From Arsenophonus sp031446145 (GTDB lineage: Bacteria; Pseudomonadota; Gammaproteobacteria; Enterobacterales; Enterobacteriaceae): 64,000 nt of DNA. Below are positions 8,556 through 17,557 of the stretch, in pieces (within the stretch, counting starts at the first letter, position 1; each line of letters begins with the position of its first letter). The stretch lies in the NCBI GenBank assembly GCA_031446145.1, contig CP132903.1, positions 310,001 through 374,000 of the forward strand, given 5' to 3'. A model generated the notes under the pieces. The model worked only from the letters and a program-made list of their open reading frames with translations. It was not told where the DNA came from and made no database searches. A program made the position numbers and the translations under genes.

Positions 8556-9848
8556 TTAAATTAATTTAGCACCTAAAGATAAAAAAAAGCCAGCAATTGT
8601 AGCACTCATCAAATTTGATAAAGAACTAGCTAATACTGTTTTTAAACTTAATCGAGCAACATCTTTACGACGATTCGGAGCAATACTTCCTAAGCAACCT
8701 AATAATATCGCAACTGATGAAAAATTAGAAAAACCACATAACGCAAAAGATATAATTGCTTTAGTATTTTGAGAAAGCACTTGCTTACCCGTAGAAATAA
8801 GATAATTATCCGGTTTTAAGTATTCGCTAAAATTCATATAAGCAATAAATTCATTCATGACTAACTTTTGCCCAATAAATGAACCAACAATTTTTGCTTC
8901 ATTCCATGGAATTCCAATTAAATAAGCAATCGGTGAAAAAATATATCCTAAAATTAATTCTAATGAAAAATTAGTTATATGCATCCAATCACCAATTACG
9001 CTTAAAATACCGTTTAGCAAAGCAATCAATGCAACAAATGCTAATAACATGCCGCCGACATTCAAAGCAAGTTGAATTCCAGTAGAAGCGCCAGATGCAG
9101 CAGCATCAATAATGTTGATGGGACTCTCTTTCTCATTATTAAGAGAACTTATATTGATATTATTATATATTTTTTCTGTTTCAGGTACCATCAATTTAGC
9201 AAACAATATTCCCCCTGGAGCAGCCATAAAAGAAGCCGCAATAAGATATTCCATTGGAATCCCCATTTGGGAATAACCCGCTAATACAGAACCGGCAACT
9301 GAAGATAAACCACCACACATAACAGAAAATAACTCAGAATTTGTCATAGTGCTAATATAAGGTTTAATAACTAAAGGAGCTTCAGTATGCCCTACAAAAA
9401 TATTAGCTGTTGCAGATAATGACTCAGTACGTGAAATGCCTAAAACCCATTGAAAAAAACCACCTATAATTTTAATAAACAGTTGTATTATACCAAGATA
9501 ATAACATACAGAAATTAGCGAAGAAAAGAAAACAACAATAGGAAGAACTCGCAAAGAAAAAATAAAACCACTACTGCCAAATAAATCTAACATTTTATCA
9601 GATACTAAAGCACCAAAAATAAAATCTATACCAATTTGTCCATAAGCAATAACATTGTAAACAACATCAGATAATATTGTTAAAGTACTACGGCCAGATG
9701 GAATATAAAGAACGAATGCTCCAATAGCTATTTGAATAAAAAAAGCACCCAGTACAGTACGCAATTTTATTGATCGACGATTATTAGAAAAAATAACAGC
9801 AATAAAAATTAATATTATCATTCCTATTATACTCATAATACATTGCAT
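8556..9848 (-). CDS. nupC: Concentrative nucleoside transporter NupC (Vibrio type)
   Basis: This inner-membrane CNT-family symporter imports nucleosides using an ion gradient. The 430 residues resemble the structurally studied Vibrio cholerae CNT from the first residues (MSIIGM against MSLIGM) to the end (LSNLMSATIAGFFLSLG). It is less like E. coli NupC (400 aa). Substrate-site elements are recognisable: HP1 motif GHTEAP at 153-158, NEFIAY, and CGFSNFSS in TM7. In the Vibrio protein the HP1 motif is GQTE, so the base-contacting Gln154 is His here. The codon is CAT, read on the minus strand near 9390. The gene is upstream of the deoB relic and deoD, a classical nucleoside-utilisation cluster. 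Confidence 0.9.
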   Translation of the reverse strand: MQCIMSIIGMIILIFIAVIFSNNRRSIKLRTVLGAFFIQIAIGAFVLYIPSGRSTLTILSDVVYNVIAYGQIGIDFIFGALVSDKMLDLFGSSGFIFSLRVLPIVVFFSSLISVCYYLGIIQLFIKIIGGFFQWVLGISRTESLSATANIFVGHTEAPLVIKPYISTMTNSELFSVMCGGLSSVAGSVLAGYSQMGIPMEYLIAASFMAAPGGILFAKLMVPETEKIYNNINISSLNNEKESPINIIDAAASGASTGIQLALNVGGMLLAFVALIALLNGILSVIGDWMHITNFSLELILGYIFSPIAYLIGIPWNEAKIVGSFIGQKLVMNEFIAYMNFSEYLKPDNYLISTGKQVLSQNTKAIISFALCGFSNFSSVAILLGCLGSIAPNRRKDVARLSLKTVLASSLSNLMSATIAGFFLSLGAKLI

Positions 9849-10938
9849 AAATTATATCTCTATTTAATTAAATTAATTAAATCAATTCATAACTGAACTG
9901 TACTAAAATTTAGTTAATACAATTATTTTACTATGAAATTACAATATTAAATAACATTGAATACTAAGATAATAGTTAACTCTAAAATTAAAAAATTATT
10001 TTAAATTACTTTTCAAAAAAGTAATTTATTATATTATAAATAATATTATAATGAAAATATTAATTTTTATATTAATATTTTATTAAGTTTTTAAAAAATA
10101 TTCTATGCTTTTTATATAAAAGTACCAAATCTATTTTTTATTATTTTTATCAATTTTTTAATTATAAATAAATTAAAAATTTTAAAAATGCGATTAAAAT
10201 CTTAAGTATTTCTTTAGTGAAAAACACTTTAAATTTTTTATATAAAAATATAAAGAATATTGCTTACATATTTATAATAAATAAATTAAATATAAAAAAT
10301 ATATTTATTTTATAAATTTTTCTTACATTACTCAAAACTCTATAAATATTTAAAAATAATACAAAGAACTTTATATAAGAATCTTTAAAAAATATTTATA
10401 AAACTGTTAATAACTACATATTAACAATATTTTAAAAACCATATAAAAAATTATTATACTCGATATTTACCTATTTTTTATAAACATATAAATCAATAAA
10501 AAATTGTAATTTATCCAATAGAAATTAGACATAAAAAATTAAAAAAATAAAAATATTTAATATTTATATAAATTTTTTATATAAATATATATCCTTATTA
10601 AGGACTTTTATTTACATTTTTAATATAATTATTATTAAAAGTAAAACATTATAATATGTTTCATATAATTAAAAATTTATATGCAATATAATAAACAAAT
10701 CATTAATAAATACTTTAAAAACTTTATCTTATTTTATTTAATGTGATTTAATATGTTATTGTTAACAACAATATTTTATCATATAACATAGTTAAATATC
10801 TTTATGAAAAAAATAATTTTTAACATATAAAAATAAAATAAATAATTTAATTAATTATCATATGAAAAATGTGCAAAAATTTAATTATTCTTATGTGTTT
10901 CGCAAAAACTCTTCTTATTTTACCAAAAAAGGTGCATA
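9849..10938. other. AT-rich non-coding gap between nupC and the MATE gene
   Basis: This gap of 1.09 kb between divergent genes has no readable gene or gene fragment. The only notable structure is a nested inverted repeat at 10752-10790 (TATGTTAT...ATAACATA enclosing TTGTTAACAA), about 150 bases before the MATE start. It could be an operator or chance in A/T-rich DNA. Confidence 0.5.
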
Positions 10939-12270
10939 ATGCATTCATTTGATGTTACCAAACGTTCACTTTATTCACTGAGTTGGCCAATCTTTATTGA
11001 TGTTCTATTACATTTTTCAACTTTACTGATTAATACTTACATGGTAAGTCATGTCTCTACATTATATTTGGCCGCAATGGGAGTAGGAAACCAAGTTTTT
11101 GATCTTTTTATAACTATATTTAATTTTATTAGCATAGGATGCAGCGTTGTTATTGCTCAATATTTAGGTGCAACTAAAACAGAAAAAGCAACTCAAGCAA
11201 TTCATATTGCTATCGCTTTTAATTTTTTATTAGGATTTTTAGGTGCTATAACCATTTTATTTTTAGGTTATAAAATACTTGCTATAATGAATACACCAAT
11301 TCATTTACTAGATGATGGTTATGCTTACTTACATGTACTTGGTTTATGTTTAATTCCAGAAGCAATATCAATTATATTAGCCGCTTGCTTACGTGTTTAT
11401 GGAAAATCAGAACCTGCTATGTGGGCAACATTTATTGCTAATATCATAACAATTATTGGTAATGTAATTGTTTTATATGGTTTTTTTAATTTACCAAAAT
11501 ATGGATTAATCGGAGTTGCATATTCTACTACTATTGGACGTATAACAGCTACTATATTGCTTTTTTTTCTACTATTCAAAAGATTAAAAATCAAATTTTC
11601 TCCTAATTTACTATTTCAATGGTCAAAAAAAATAGTTAACAAAATATTAAATATCGGTATTCCTTCTGCAGGTGAAAATTTAGTATGGATTTTGCATTAT
11701 ATTATTGCTTCCGCTTTTATTGGTATAATGGGAGAAATATTTTTGGCAGCACAAACTATTTATTTTCAATTGTCATTATTTATTATGTTATTTGGCATTT
11801 CAATAAGTATTGGTAATGAAATTATAATTGGACATTTAATTGGATCTAAAAGATTTAAAGATGCATATAAAAGAGCATTCAAAAGTTTAAAATTGGGATT
11901 TTGTATTACAATTTGCATTGTGTTTATTTTTTGGTTATTCCGTATATCTATATTAAATATAGTTACTCAAGATTATCAAATCATGCAACTATTGCTTCCT
12001 CTTTTTTTGTTGTCTGTGTTTTTAGAACCAGGAAGAACAGTAAACATTATCATGGTAAATTCTTTGCGTGCTGCTGGAGATGCTAAATTTCCTTTTTGTA
12101 TTGCTTTAGTTTCAATGTTTGGAATAGCAATTCCAATTAGTTATTTATTAGGGTTAAAATTGGAAATGGAATTATTAGGTATCTGGCTTGGTTTTTTATG
12201 TGATGAATGGCTAAGAGGTTTACTTAATACTTGGAGATGGCGATCTAAACATTGCAAAAAAAATGATTAG
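10939..12270 (+). CDS. MATE family efflux transporter
   Basis: This 443-residue polytopic membrane protein is built of two similar six-helix halves, as in MATE (multidrug and toxic compound extrusion) antiporters. Family-like segments include the N-terminal SLSWPIFIDVLLHF helix, INTYMVSHVSTLYLAAMGVG in helix 2, the AYLHVLGLCLIPEAI region, and GIPSAGENLVW at the start of the second half (about residue 235). The product is not MdtK/NorM of E. coli, and the start resembles the YeeO-like subgroup more, so I give no symbol. MATE pumps exchange cationic drugs or metabolites for H+ or Na+. The substrate cannot be read from the sequence. The start has only a weak GGTG ribosome-binding site. It has no operon partner, and tRNA-Leu follows on the other strand. 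Confidence 0.85.
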   Translation: MHSFDVTKRSLYSLSWPIFIDVLLHFSTLLINTYMVSHVSTLYLAAMGVGNQVFDLFITIFNFISIGCSVVIAQYLGATKTEKATQAIHIAIAFNFLLGFLGAITILFLGYKILAIMNTPIHLLDDGYAYLHVLGLCLIPEAISIILAACLRVYGKSEPAMWATFIANIITIIGNVIVLYGFFNLPKYGLIGVAYSTTIGRITATILLFFLLFKRLKIKFSPNLLFQWSKKIVNKILNIGIPSAGENLVWILHYIIASAFIGIMGEIFLAAQTIYFQLSLFIMLFGISISIGNEIIIGHLIGSKRFKDAYKRAFKSLKLGFCITICIVFIFWLFRISILNIVTQDYQIMQLLLPLFLLSVFLEPGRTVNIIMVNSLRAAGDAKFPFCIALVSMFGIAIPISYLLGLKLEMELLGIWLGFLCDEWLRGLLNTWRWRSKHCKKND

Positions 12271-12421
12271 ACCTGTAAAAGATTATACATTTAAATTATC
12301 TTATAAAAAACTATATTTAATAACTTTATATACAAAAATAATGTATTAGTGTTATAAATTAATCAAATCTTTTAACAAATACTAACAAAAAAAATTTAAC
12401 TGATTATGAAAAAATTTTTTA

Positions 12422-12504
12422 TGCCGAAGGCCGGAATCGAACCGACAAACCATAAGGTGATTGATTTTGAATCAACTGCGTTTACCAAATTTCGCCACTT
12501 CGGC
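12422..12504 (-). tRNA. leuX: tRNA-Leu (anticodon CAA)
   Basis: The minus strand folds as a class II tRNA. The acceptor GCCGAAG pairs with CTTCGGC. The D stem is GCG/CGC. The anticodon arm GTTGA-TTCAAAA-TCAAT has anticodon CAA, reading UUG. The long variable arm has an ACC/GGT stem. The T arm is GTCGG-TTCGATT-CCGGC, and the discriminator is A. The 3' CCA is not encoded: the bases after the discriminator are TAA. The end must therefore be added by a CCA-adding enzyme, unlike the tRNA-Asp gene in this window. Confidence 0.95.
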
Positions 12505-12532
12505 CTGTATTAAAATTAAAAAAACTGACATT

Positions 12533-12561
12533 AGTATAATTATTTGCATGCAAAAAAACAA
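12533..12561 (-). promoter_or_regulatory. Probable sigma-70 promoter of tRNA-Leu
   Basis: On the minus strand, TTGTTT (12561-12556) is followed after exactly 17 bases by TATACT (12538-12533). This places the transcription start about 20 bases before the tRNA 5' end at 12504. Spacing and position are right, but single hexamers are weak evidence in A/T-rich DNA. Confidence 0.55.
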
Positions 12562-13043
12562 GCATTATTTTGTATAAAAATTATTAATATCAATTATAAA
12601 AATTAAATCTTAATCAAAATTATTATTAATAAATAAATCACATTATAAATACATATTTTAAAATTTTTAACTAGTTTATTTTTATATAACTAAAAAAATA
12701 TGTATATATCTAAATAGATATTGATAATATTCTAATTAACAGCATTATCGAGTATTTCTAAAAATAATTATAGAAATGCAAATAATTTTTATAAAAACTT
12801 ATACAATAAATATTGATGGTATAATTAATTTCGTAAAAAAATTGAAACGTAAAAATAATTTATTATTTCTTTATTTTTTTTACAATAAAACTCTTTTCTA
12901 AAAAATCTAAAATAGAAAAATTAAAAAAGGCAAATATCTTTTATTCAGATGCATAAAAGATCAAAAAATCAATTTTAATATAATACTAAATAATAAAAAC
13001 ATGCATTTAAATAAATTTAAAAACTTTTTATATTTAAAAAATA
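12562..13043. other. Non-coding gap between tRNA-Leu and efp
   Basis: About 480 bases of A/T-rich sequence lie beyond the tRNA promoter and downstream of the efp stop. I see no gene, RNA or repeat. A clear terminator for efp is not visible. Confidence 0.5.
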
Positions 13044-13619
13044 TTATTTTATACGAGAAACATATTGACCTAATCGAGTATCAACTTTAATAATATCACC
13101 AATTTGAATAAATAAAGGAACTTTAACTTTAACTCCCGTAATTAATATTGCATCTTTTCCTCCTCCCATTCCACCACCCAATGTGTCACCTTTCAATCCT
13201 GGATCGGTATATACTACTTTTAATGCAACAAAATTAGGTAGAGTTATCATGATAGGTTTTTGATTCCAAAAGGTAACAACACAATTTATTTGATTAGTTA
13301 ACCATTTTTTTTTATCACCAATAACTACATGATCTACTGAAAATTGTTCAAAATCATCATAATTCATAAAATACCAATATTTTTTATTATTATATAAATA
13401 TATCAAATTTAAGTCTATAATATCAGCACTCTTTAAACAATCAGTTGATTTAAATGTTTTTTCTAATAACTTATTAGAAATCAATTTACGAATACGCACA
13501 CGAGCAAAAACTTGACCTTTACCTGGTTTAATAAATTCACTTTCAATAATGATACAAGGCTCTTGTTCTAAAATAATTTTTAAACCAGGACGAAATTCGT
13601 TAATATTATAAACAGTCAT
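13044..13619 (-). CDS. efp: Translation elongation factor P
   Basis: EF-P binds ribosomes stalled at consecutive prolines and speeds peptide-bond formation. The 191 residues match E. coli EF-P (188 aa). The modified lysine is present as Lys34 in the KPGKGQ loop, and the C-terminal KVPLFIQIGD...VDTRLGQYVSRIK is conserved. The extra three residues lie in one loop of the last domain, where E. coli has GDTAGTGGKPAT and this protein has GDTLGGGMGGGKDAI, an unusual glycine-rich insertion. epmB, encoding the lysine aminomutase that makes the beta-lysine attached to Lys34, is divergently transcribed 61 bases away, as in E. coli. Confidence 0.96.
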   Translation of the reverse strand: MTVYNINEFRPGLKIILEQEPCIIIESEFIKPGKGQVFARVRIRKLISNKLLEKTFKSTDCLKSADIIDLNLIYLYNNKKYWYFMNYDDFEQFSVDHVVIGDKKKWLTNQINCVVTFWNQKPIMITLPNFVALKVVYTDPGLKGDTLGGGMGGGKDAILITGVKVKVPLFIQIGDIIKVDTRLGQYVSRIK

Positions 13620-13680
13620 AAAAATCCTTTAATTTTTTAAAAATACTAATAAAAACCAAAAAACCAAAAAATTACATATA

Positions 13681-14691
13681 ATGAACATCATAAATAAAAA
13701 TATAAAAAACAGAGATATTTGGATAAAACAACTTCATGAGTCTGTAACAAATCATAATGAACTACTAAAATTACTATCGCTACAACATGATCCAGAATTA
13801 TCTGCTGGAGCTCCAGCTCACACTTTATTTCCTTTACGCGTGCCACATCCTTTTATAAAAAAAATGAAAATCGGTGATCCTCAAGATCCTCTTTTACGAC
13901 AAGTGATTTCTTTAAAATCAGAATTTAATCTTACACCAATGTTTTATATGGATCCATTAAATGAACACAACAATCCGATTCCAGGAATATTGCATAAATA
14001 TTACAATAGAATATTGCTTTTAGTAAAAAACAGCTGTGCTGTTAATTGTCGTTACTGCTTTCGACGCCATTTTCCTTATGAAAAAAATAAAGGCAACAAA
14101 GAAACTTGGAAAGTAGCATTAAACTACATTCAACAACATAAAGAAGTAAATGAAATTATTTTTTCAGGCGGAGATCCATTAATGGCAAAAGATCATGAGT
14201 TAGATTGGTTAATTACACAATTAGAGAAAATTTCTCATATTAAAAGATTAAGAATACATAGCCGGTTACCTGTGGTTATTCCTAAACGTATTACAAATAC
14301 ACTATGTCAACGTTTTTATATTTCACGATTACAAATTATTTTAGTCACTCATATTAATCATCCAAATGAAATAGACAATACTTTTTATAATTCCATAAAA
14401 AAATTAAAAAAAATAAATGTTACTCTACTCAATCAAAGTGTACTATTACGAGGTGTTAATGATAATGCTCACATTCTGGAGAAATTAAGTGATAAATTAT
14501 TTCAAAATGGAATTTTACCTTATTATTTACATTTATTAGATAAAGTTCAAGGCTCTGCTCATTTCCTTGTAACTGAAGAAGAAGCTAAAACAATAATGAA
14601 AACACTAATGAAAAGAATTTCTGGATATCTGGTACCAAAATTAACAAAAGAATTAGCTGGAAAATTAAATAAAATCCAAATTAATTTATAA
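13681..14691 (+). CDS. epmB: EF-P beta-lysylation protein EpmB (lysine 2,3-aminomutase)
   Basis: EpmB is a radical-SAM, PLP-dependent enzyme that converts (S)-alpha-lysine to (R)-beta-lysine for attachment to EF-P. The 336 residues correspond to E. coli YjeK (342 aa). The radical-SAM cysteines are Cys119, Cys123 and Cys126 in NSCAVNCRYCFRRHFPY, followed by the FSGGDPLM segment near residue 161 typical of the family. A Lys in LTKELAGK near the C-terminus is a candidate PLP lysine. It is divergent from efp, and the shared 61-base intergenic region probably holds both promoters. The ligase EpmA is not in this window. ATG 13681 is used because the following residues align with the E. coli N-terminus. 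Confidence 0.95.
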   Translation: MNIINKNIKNRDIWIKQLHESVTNHNELLKLLSLQHDPELSAGAPAHTLFPLRVPHPFIKKMKIGDPQDPLLRQVISLKSEFNLTPMFYMDPLNEHNNPIPGILHKYYNRILLLVKNSCAVNCRYCFRRHFPYEKNKGNKETWKVALNYIQQHKEVNEIIFSGGDPLMAKDHELDWLITQLEKISHIKRLRIHSRLPVVIPKRITNTLCQRFYISRLQIILVTHINHPNEIDNTFYNSIKKLKKINVTLLNQSVLLRGVNDNAHILEKLSDKLFQNGILPYYLHLLDKVQGSAHFLVTEEEAKTIMKTLMKRISGYLVPKLTKELAGKLNKIQINL

Positions 14692-15228
14692 TTATCAAAA
14701 TAATATAATTATATTAACAACTCATATATTACAAAATTATTTATTAGATAAAATTAACGAAAAACAAAATATTTATATAATTTTATTAAATGTGTTACAA
14801 AATTAACGATATTAAATTAAAGTGTTTAATACAAAAAAATATAAACACCAAAACAATATTTTAAATTCATATAATATAAACGTATATTATATAGATATTT
14901 ATTTTTTTATATATCAAAAAAAGATAAAAAAATATTTCTTAAAGTAATTGCATTTTTAATTTTATTGCTAATATTTATATTATAAATATCTAAATTATTT
15001 TTTTATTAAAAAAAATATTTAAAATATAACAACAAGAACTTATAACCATTTGACAATTCAATACAAACTTTCTCTAATATTTATTTAAATTTATAATACA
15101 TGTGACAATTTTTTTCATAAAAATCAGACTTTTTTTTTATTATTTATGATTACTAATTACATTTTATATTTGCTCATAAAATAATAAAATATATACTGCG
15201 TTAATTTTAATAATAATATTTTATACAT
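14692..15228. other. Non-coding gap between epmB and the groL terminator
   Basis: About 540 bases of A/T-rich DNA lie between convergent epmB and groL. In E. coli the small genes yjeI and yjeJ lie here. No trace of them is visible. Confidence 0.5.
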
Positions 15229-15270
15229 AAAAAAACCCTGAGGCGTATAATCAACCATCAGGGTTTTTAT
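15229..15270 (-). terminator. Rho-independent terminator of groES-groL
   Basis: The inverted repeat AAAAACCCTGA / TCAGGGTTTTT has a GC-rich core and a 15-base loop. On the minus strand the 3' arm runs into a T tract, about 80 bases after the groL stop. The A tract on the other side means it could also stop transcription from epmB. It is one of only two strong intrinsic terminators that I can see in the window. Confidence 0.85.
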
Positions 15271-15347
15271 ATAATGAAGTTATTAGAACATTATTATACT
15301 ATCCATAATACGATGATATTAGAATAAAAACTATAAACTTCTTATTT

Positions 15348-16985
15348 TTACATCATTCCGCCCATGCCGCCCATATTGCTGGAAGCACTTATATCGGATT
15401 TCTCTTCTTTCGGTAAATCAGTGATCATGGCTTCAGTTGTAATCATCAAACCTGCAATTGAAGCTGCAAATTGTAAAGCAGAACGTGTAACTTTTGTTGG
15501 ATCTAAAATACCCATTTTGATCATATCTCCATACTTTTCAGTAGAAGCATTATAACCATAATTATCTTTTCCTTGCTTAACATTGTTAACAACTACTGCT
15601 GCTTCTTCACCAGAATTTTCAACAATTTGACGCATAGGAGCTTCCATAGAACGCAGTGCAATACGAATACCAACTGTTTGATCTTCATTGTCACCAGTCA
15701 AGTTAGTTAATGCAGTTGCAACACGGACTAAAGCAATACCACCACCCGCAACAACACCTTCTTCTACAGCAGCACGAGTTGCATGTAATGCATCATCAAC
15801 ACGAGCACGTTTTTCTTTCATTGCAACTTCGGTAGCAGCACCAACTTTAATCACAGCCACACCATCAGATAATTTAGCAATACGTTCTTGTAATTTCTCA
15901 CGATCATAATCTGATGTTGCTTCATCACGTTGTTGCATTATCTGTTTAATTCTATCTTTGATCGTATTTTTTTCACCCATACCATCAATAATAGTAGTGG
16001 TATCTTTATTAATAACAATACGCTTGGCTTGTCCTAAATGTTCTAGAGTAGCTTTTTCTAATTCCATGCCAATTTCTTCAGAAATAACAGTTCCATTAGT
16101 TAAAATAGCAATATCTTGTATCATCGCTTTGCGACGGTCGCCAAATCCTGGGGCTTTTACCGCAGCAACTTTCACAATACCTCTTAAATTATTTACCACT
16201 AATGTAGCTAATGCTTCACCTTCTACATCTTCAGCAATAATTAAAAGTGGTTTCCCTGCTTTAGCAACACTTTCTAATACAGGTAACAATTCACGAATAT
16301 TAGAAACTTTTTTGTCTATCAGTAAAACATATGGATTTTCTAATTCGGCAACTCCACTATCTGGTTTATTAATAAAATAAGGAGATAAATAACCACGATC
16401 AAATTGCATACCTTCGACAACATCAAGTTCATCTTCTAAACCTGAACCTTCTTCGACCGTAATCACTCCTTCTTTACCAACTTTTTCCATTGCTTCTGCA
16501 ATTAATTTACCGACTGTTTCATCAGAGTTAGCAGAAATAGTACCTACTTGTTCGATTGCTTTATTATCAGCACAAGGTGTAGATAATTTTTTTAATTCCT
16601 CAACTCCAGCAGCAACCGCTTTATCAATACCACGTTTTAAATCCATTGGATTCATACCAGCCGCTACTGCCTTTAAACCTTCGCTAACAATAGATTGAGC
16701 TAATACTGTTGCAGTAGTTGTTCCATCACCTGCTGCATCATTTGCTTTAGAAGCAACTTCTTTTACCATCTGGGCGCCCATATTTTCAAATTTATCTTCT
16801 AATTCAATTTCTCGGGCAACAGACACACCGTCTTTAGTAATTGAAGGTGCTCCAAAAGCTTTATCTAAAATTACATTTCTTCCTTTCGGACCTAAAGTAA
16901 CTTTTACTGCATCTGCAAGAATATTTACTCCACGGAGCATTTTTATACGTGCATCAGTACCAAATTTTACGTCTTTAGCTGCCAT
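15348..16985 (-). CDS. groL: Chaperonin GroEL (60 kDa)
   Basis: GroEL is the barrel chaperonin that folds cytosolic proteins with ATP and the GroES lid. The 545 residues are almost identical to E. coli GroEL (548 aa). They include the ATP-binding segment VTLGPKGRNV, the catalytic GDGTTTATVLAQ region with Asp87, Asp398 in the VDDALHATRAAVEEGVV region, and the flexible GGMGGMM tail. The gene is visibly richer in G/C than its surroundings, as expected for a highly expressed, strongly selected symbiont chaperonin. It follows groS by 47 bases and shares its heat-shock promoter. Several long frames on the opposite strand are shadows. Confidence 0.99.
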   Translation of the reverse strand: MAAKDVKFGTDARIKMLRGVNILADAVKVTLGPKGRNVILDKAFGAPSITKDGVSVAREIELEDKFENMGAQMVKEVASKANDAAGDGTTTATVLAQSIVSEGLKAVAAGMNPMDLKRGIDKAVAAGVEELKKLSTPCADNKAIEQVGTISANSDETVGKLIAEAMEKVGKEGVITVEEGSGLEDELDVVEGMQFDRGYLSPYFINKPDSGVAELENPYVLLIDKKVSNIRELLPVLESVAKAGKPLLIIAEDVEGEALATLVVNNLRGIVKVAAVKAPGFGDRRKAMIQDIAILTNGTVISEEIGMELEKATLEHLGQAKRIVINKDTTTIIDGMGEKNTIKDRIKQIMQQRDEATSDYDREKLQERIAKLSDGVAVIKVGAATEVAMKEKRARVDDALHATRAAVEEGVVAGGGIALVRVATALTNLTGDNEDQTVGIRIALRSMEAPMRQIVENSGEEAAVVVNNVKQGKDNYGYNASTEKYGDMIKMGILDPTKVTRSALQFAASIAGLMITTEAMITDLPKEEKSDISASSNMGGMGGMM

Positions 16986-17032
16986 TGTTTCTTTCCTTTA
17001 AATTCTTTCATTCAGAAGATCTAAACTAGAAA

Positions 17033-17326
17033 TTATTTTTCGATAATTGCCAAAATATCGCTTTCTGACATAATCAACACTTCTTCCTCATCAATCTTCT
17101 CTGTTTTCACACCATAACCGTCGTTAAAAATAACTATATCATCGACTTTCACATCTAATGGTTTAGTCTGACCATTTTCTAAGATGCGACCTTTACCAAT
17201 AGCCAGCACTTTACCTCGAGTTGATTTACTTGCTGCAGTACCAGTTAAAACAATACCGCCTGCAGATTTAGATTCAACTTCTTCGCGCTTGATGATAACT
17301 CGATCATGCAATGGACGAATCTTCAT
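17033..17326 (-). CDS. groS: Co-chaperonin GroES (10 kDa)
   Basis: GroES forms the heptameric lid of the GroEL cage. It has 97 residues, the exact E. coli length. It starts MKIRPLHDRVIIKR and contains the mobile loop EVESKSAGGIVLTG (residues 17-30) that contacts GroEL. An AGGAGA ribosome-binding site precedes the ATG. It is the first gene of the groES-groL operon and lies about 80 bases downstream of a consensus sigma-32 promoter. Confidence 0.98.
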   Translation of the reverse strand: MKIRPLHDRVIIKREEVESKSAGGIVLTGTAASKSTRGKVLAIGKGRILENGQTKPLDVKVDDIVIFNDGYGVKTEKIDEEEVLIMSESDILAIIEK

Positions 17327-17415
17327 GAATAGATCTCCTATAAATACAATCCACGTAAAGTAAATGAAGGATAATACTAATATGTTTTAATATCAACAAC
17401 TAGTACCCTATTTGC

Positions 17416-17445
17416 TATATGGGGTCAATAAAAACCACTTCAAGG
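17416..17445 (-). promoter_or_regulatory. Sigma-32 heat-shock promoter of groES-groL
   Basis: On the minus strand the sequence CCTTGAAG (-35, 17445-17438) is followed after 13 bases by CCCCATATA (-10, 17424-17416). This matches the sigma-32 consensus CTTGAAA-N(11-15)-CCCCATNTA almost base for base. The G/C-rich elements stand out in A/T-rich DNA, so selection must be keeping them. This implies a working RpoH elsewhere in the genome. Confidence 0.92.
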
Positions 17446-17557
17446 GGGGTACATAAAAATTTTTTACATTTTTTATTATCAAAAATAACGATAACATGTA
17501 ACCTTAAAATTTAATTTTTTAAACATTCATAAAAAACAACTACAAAATAAAAAGATA

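Noticed and set aside
8556..9848. Assignment of the nucleoside transporter to E. coli-type NupC or NupX
   Set aside because: The N-terminus, HP1 region and spacing fit the Vibrio CNT best. The E. coli proteins differ in motif (GQSE, GQNE) and length.
15364..16380. Several plus-strand open frames of 63-140 codons opposite groL
   Set aside because: They are antisense shadows of the well-supported groL gene. Their translations are Ser/Thr/Ile-rich and resemble no family.
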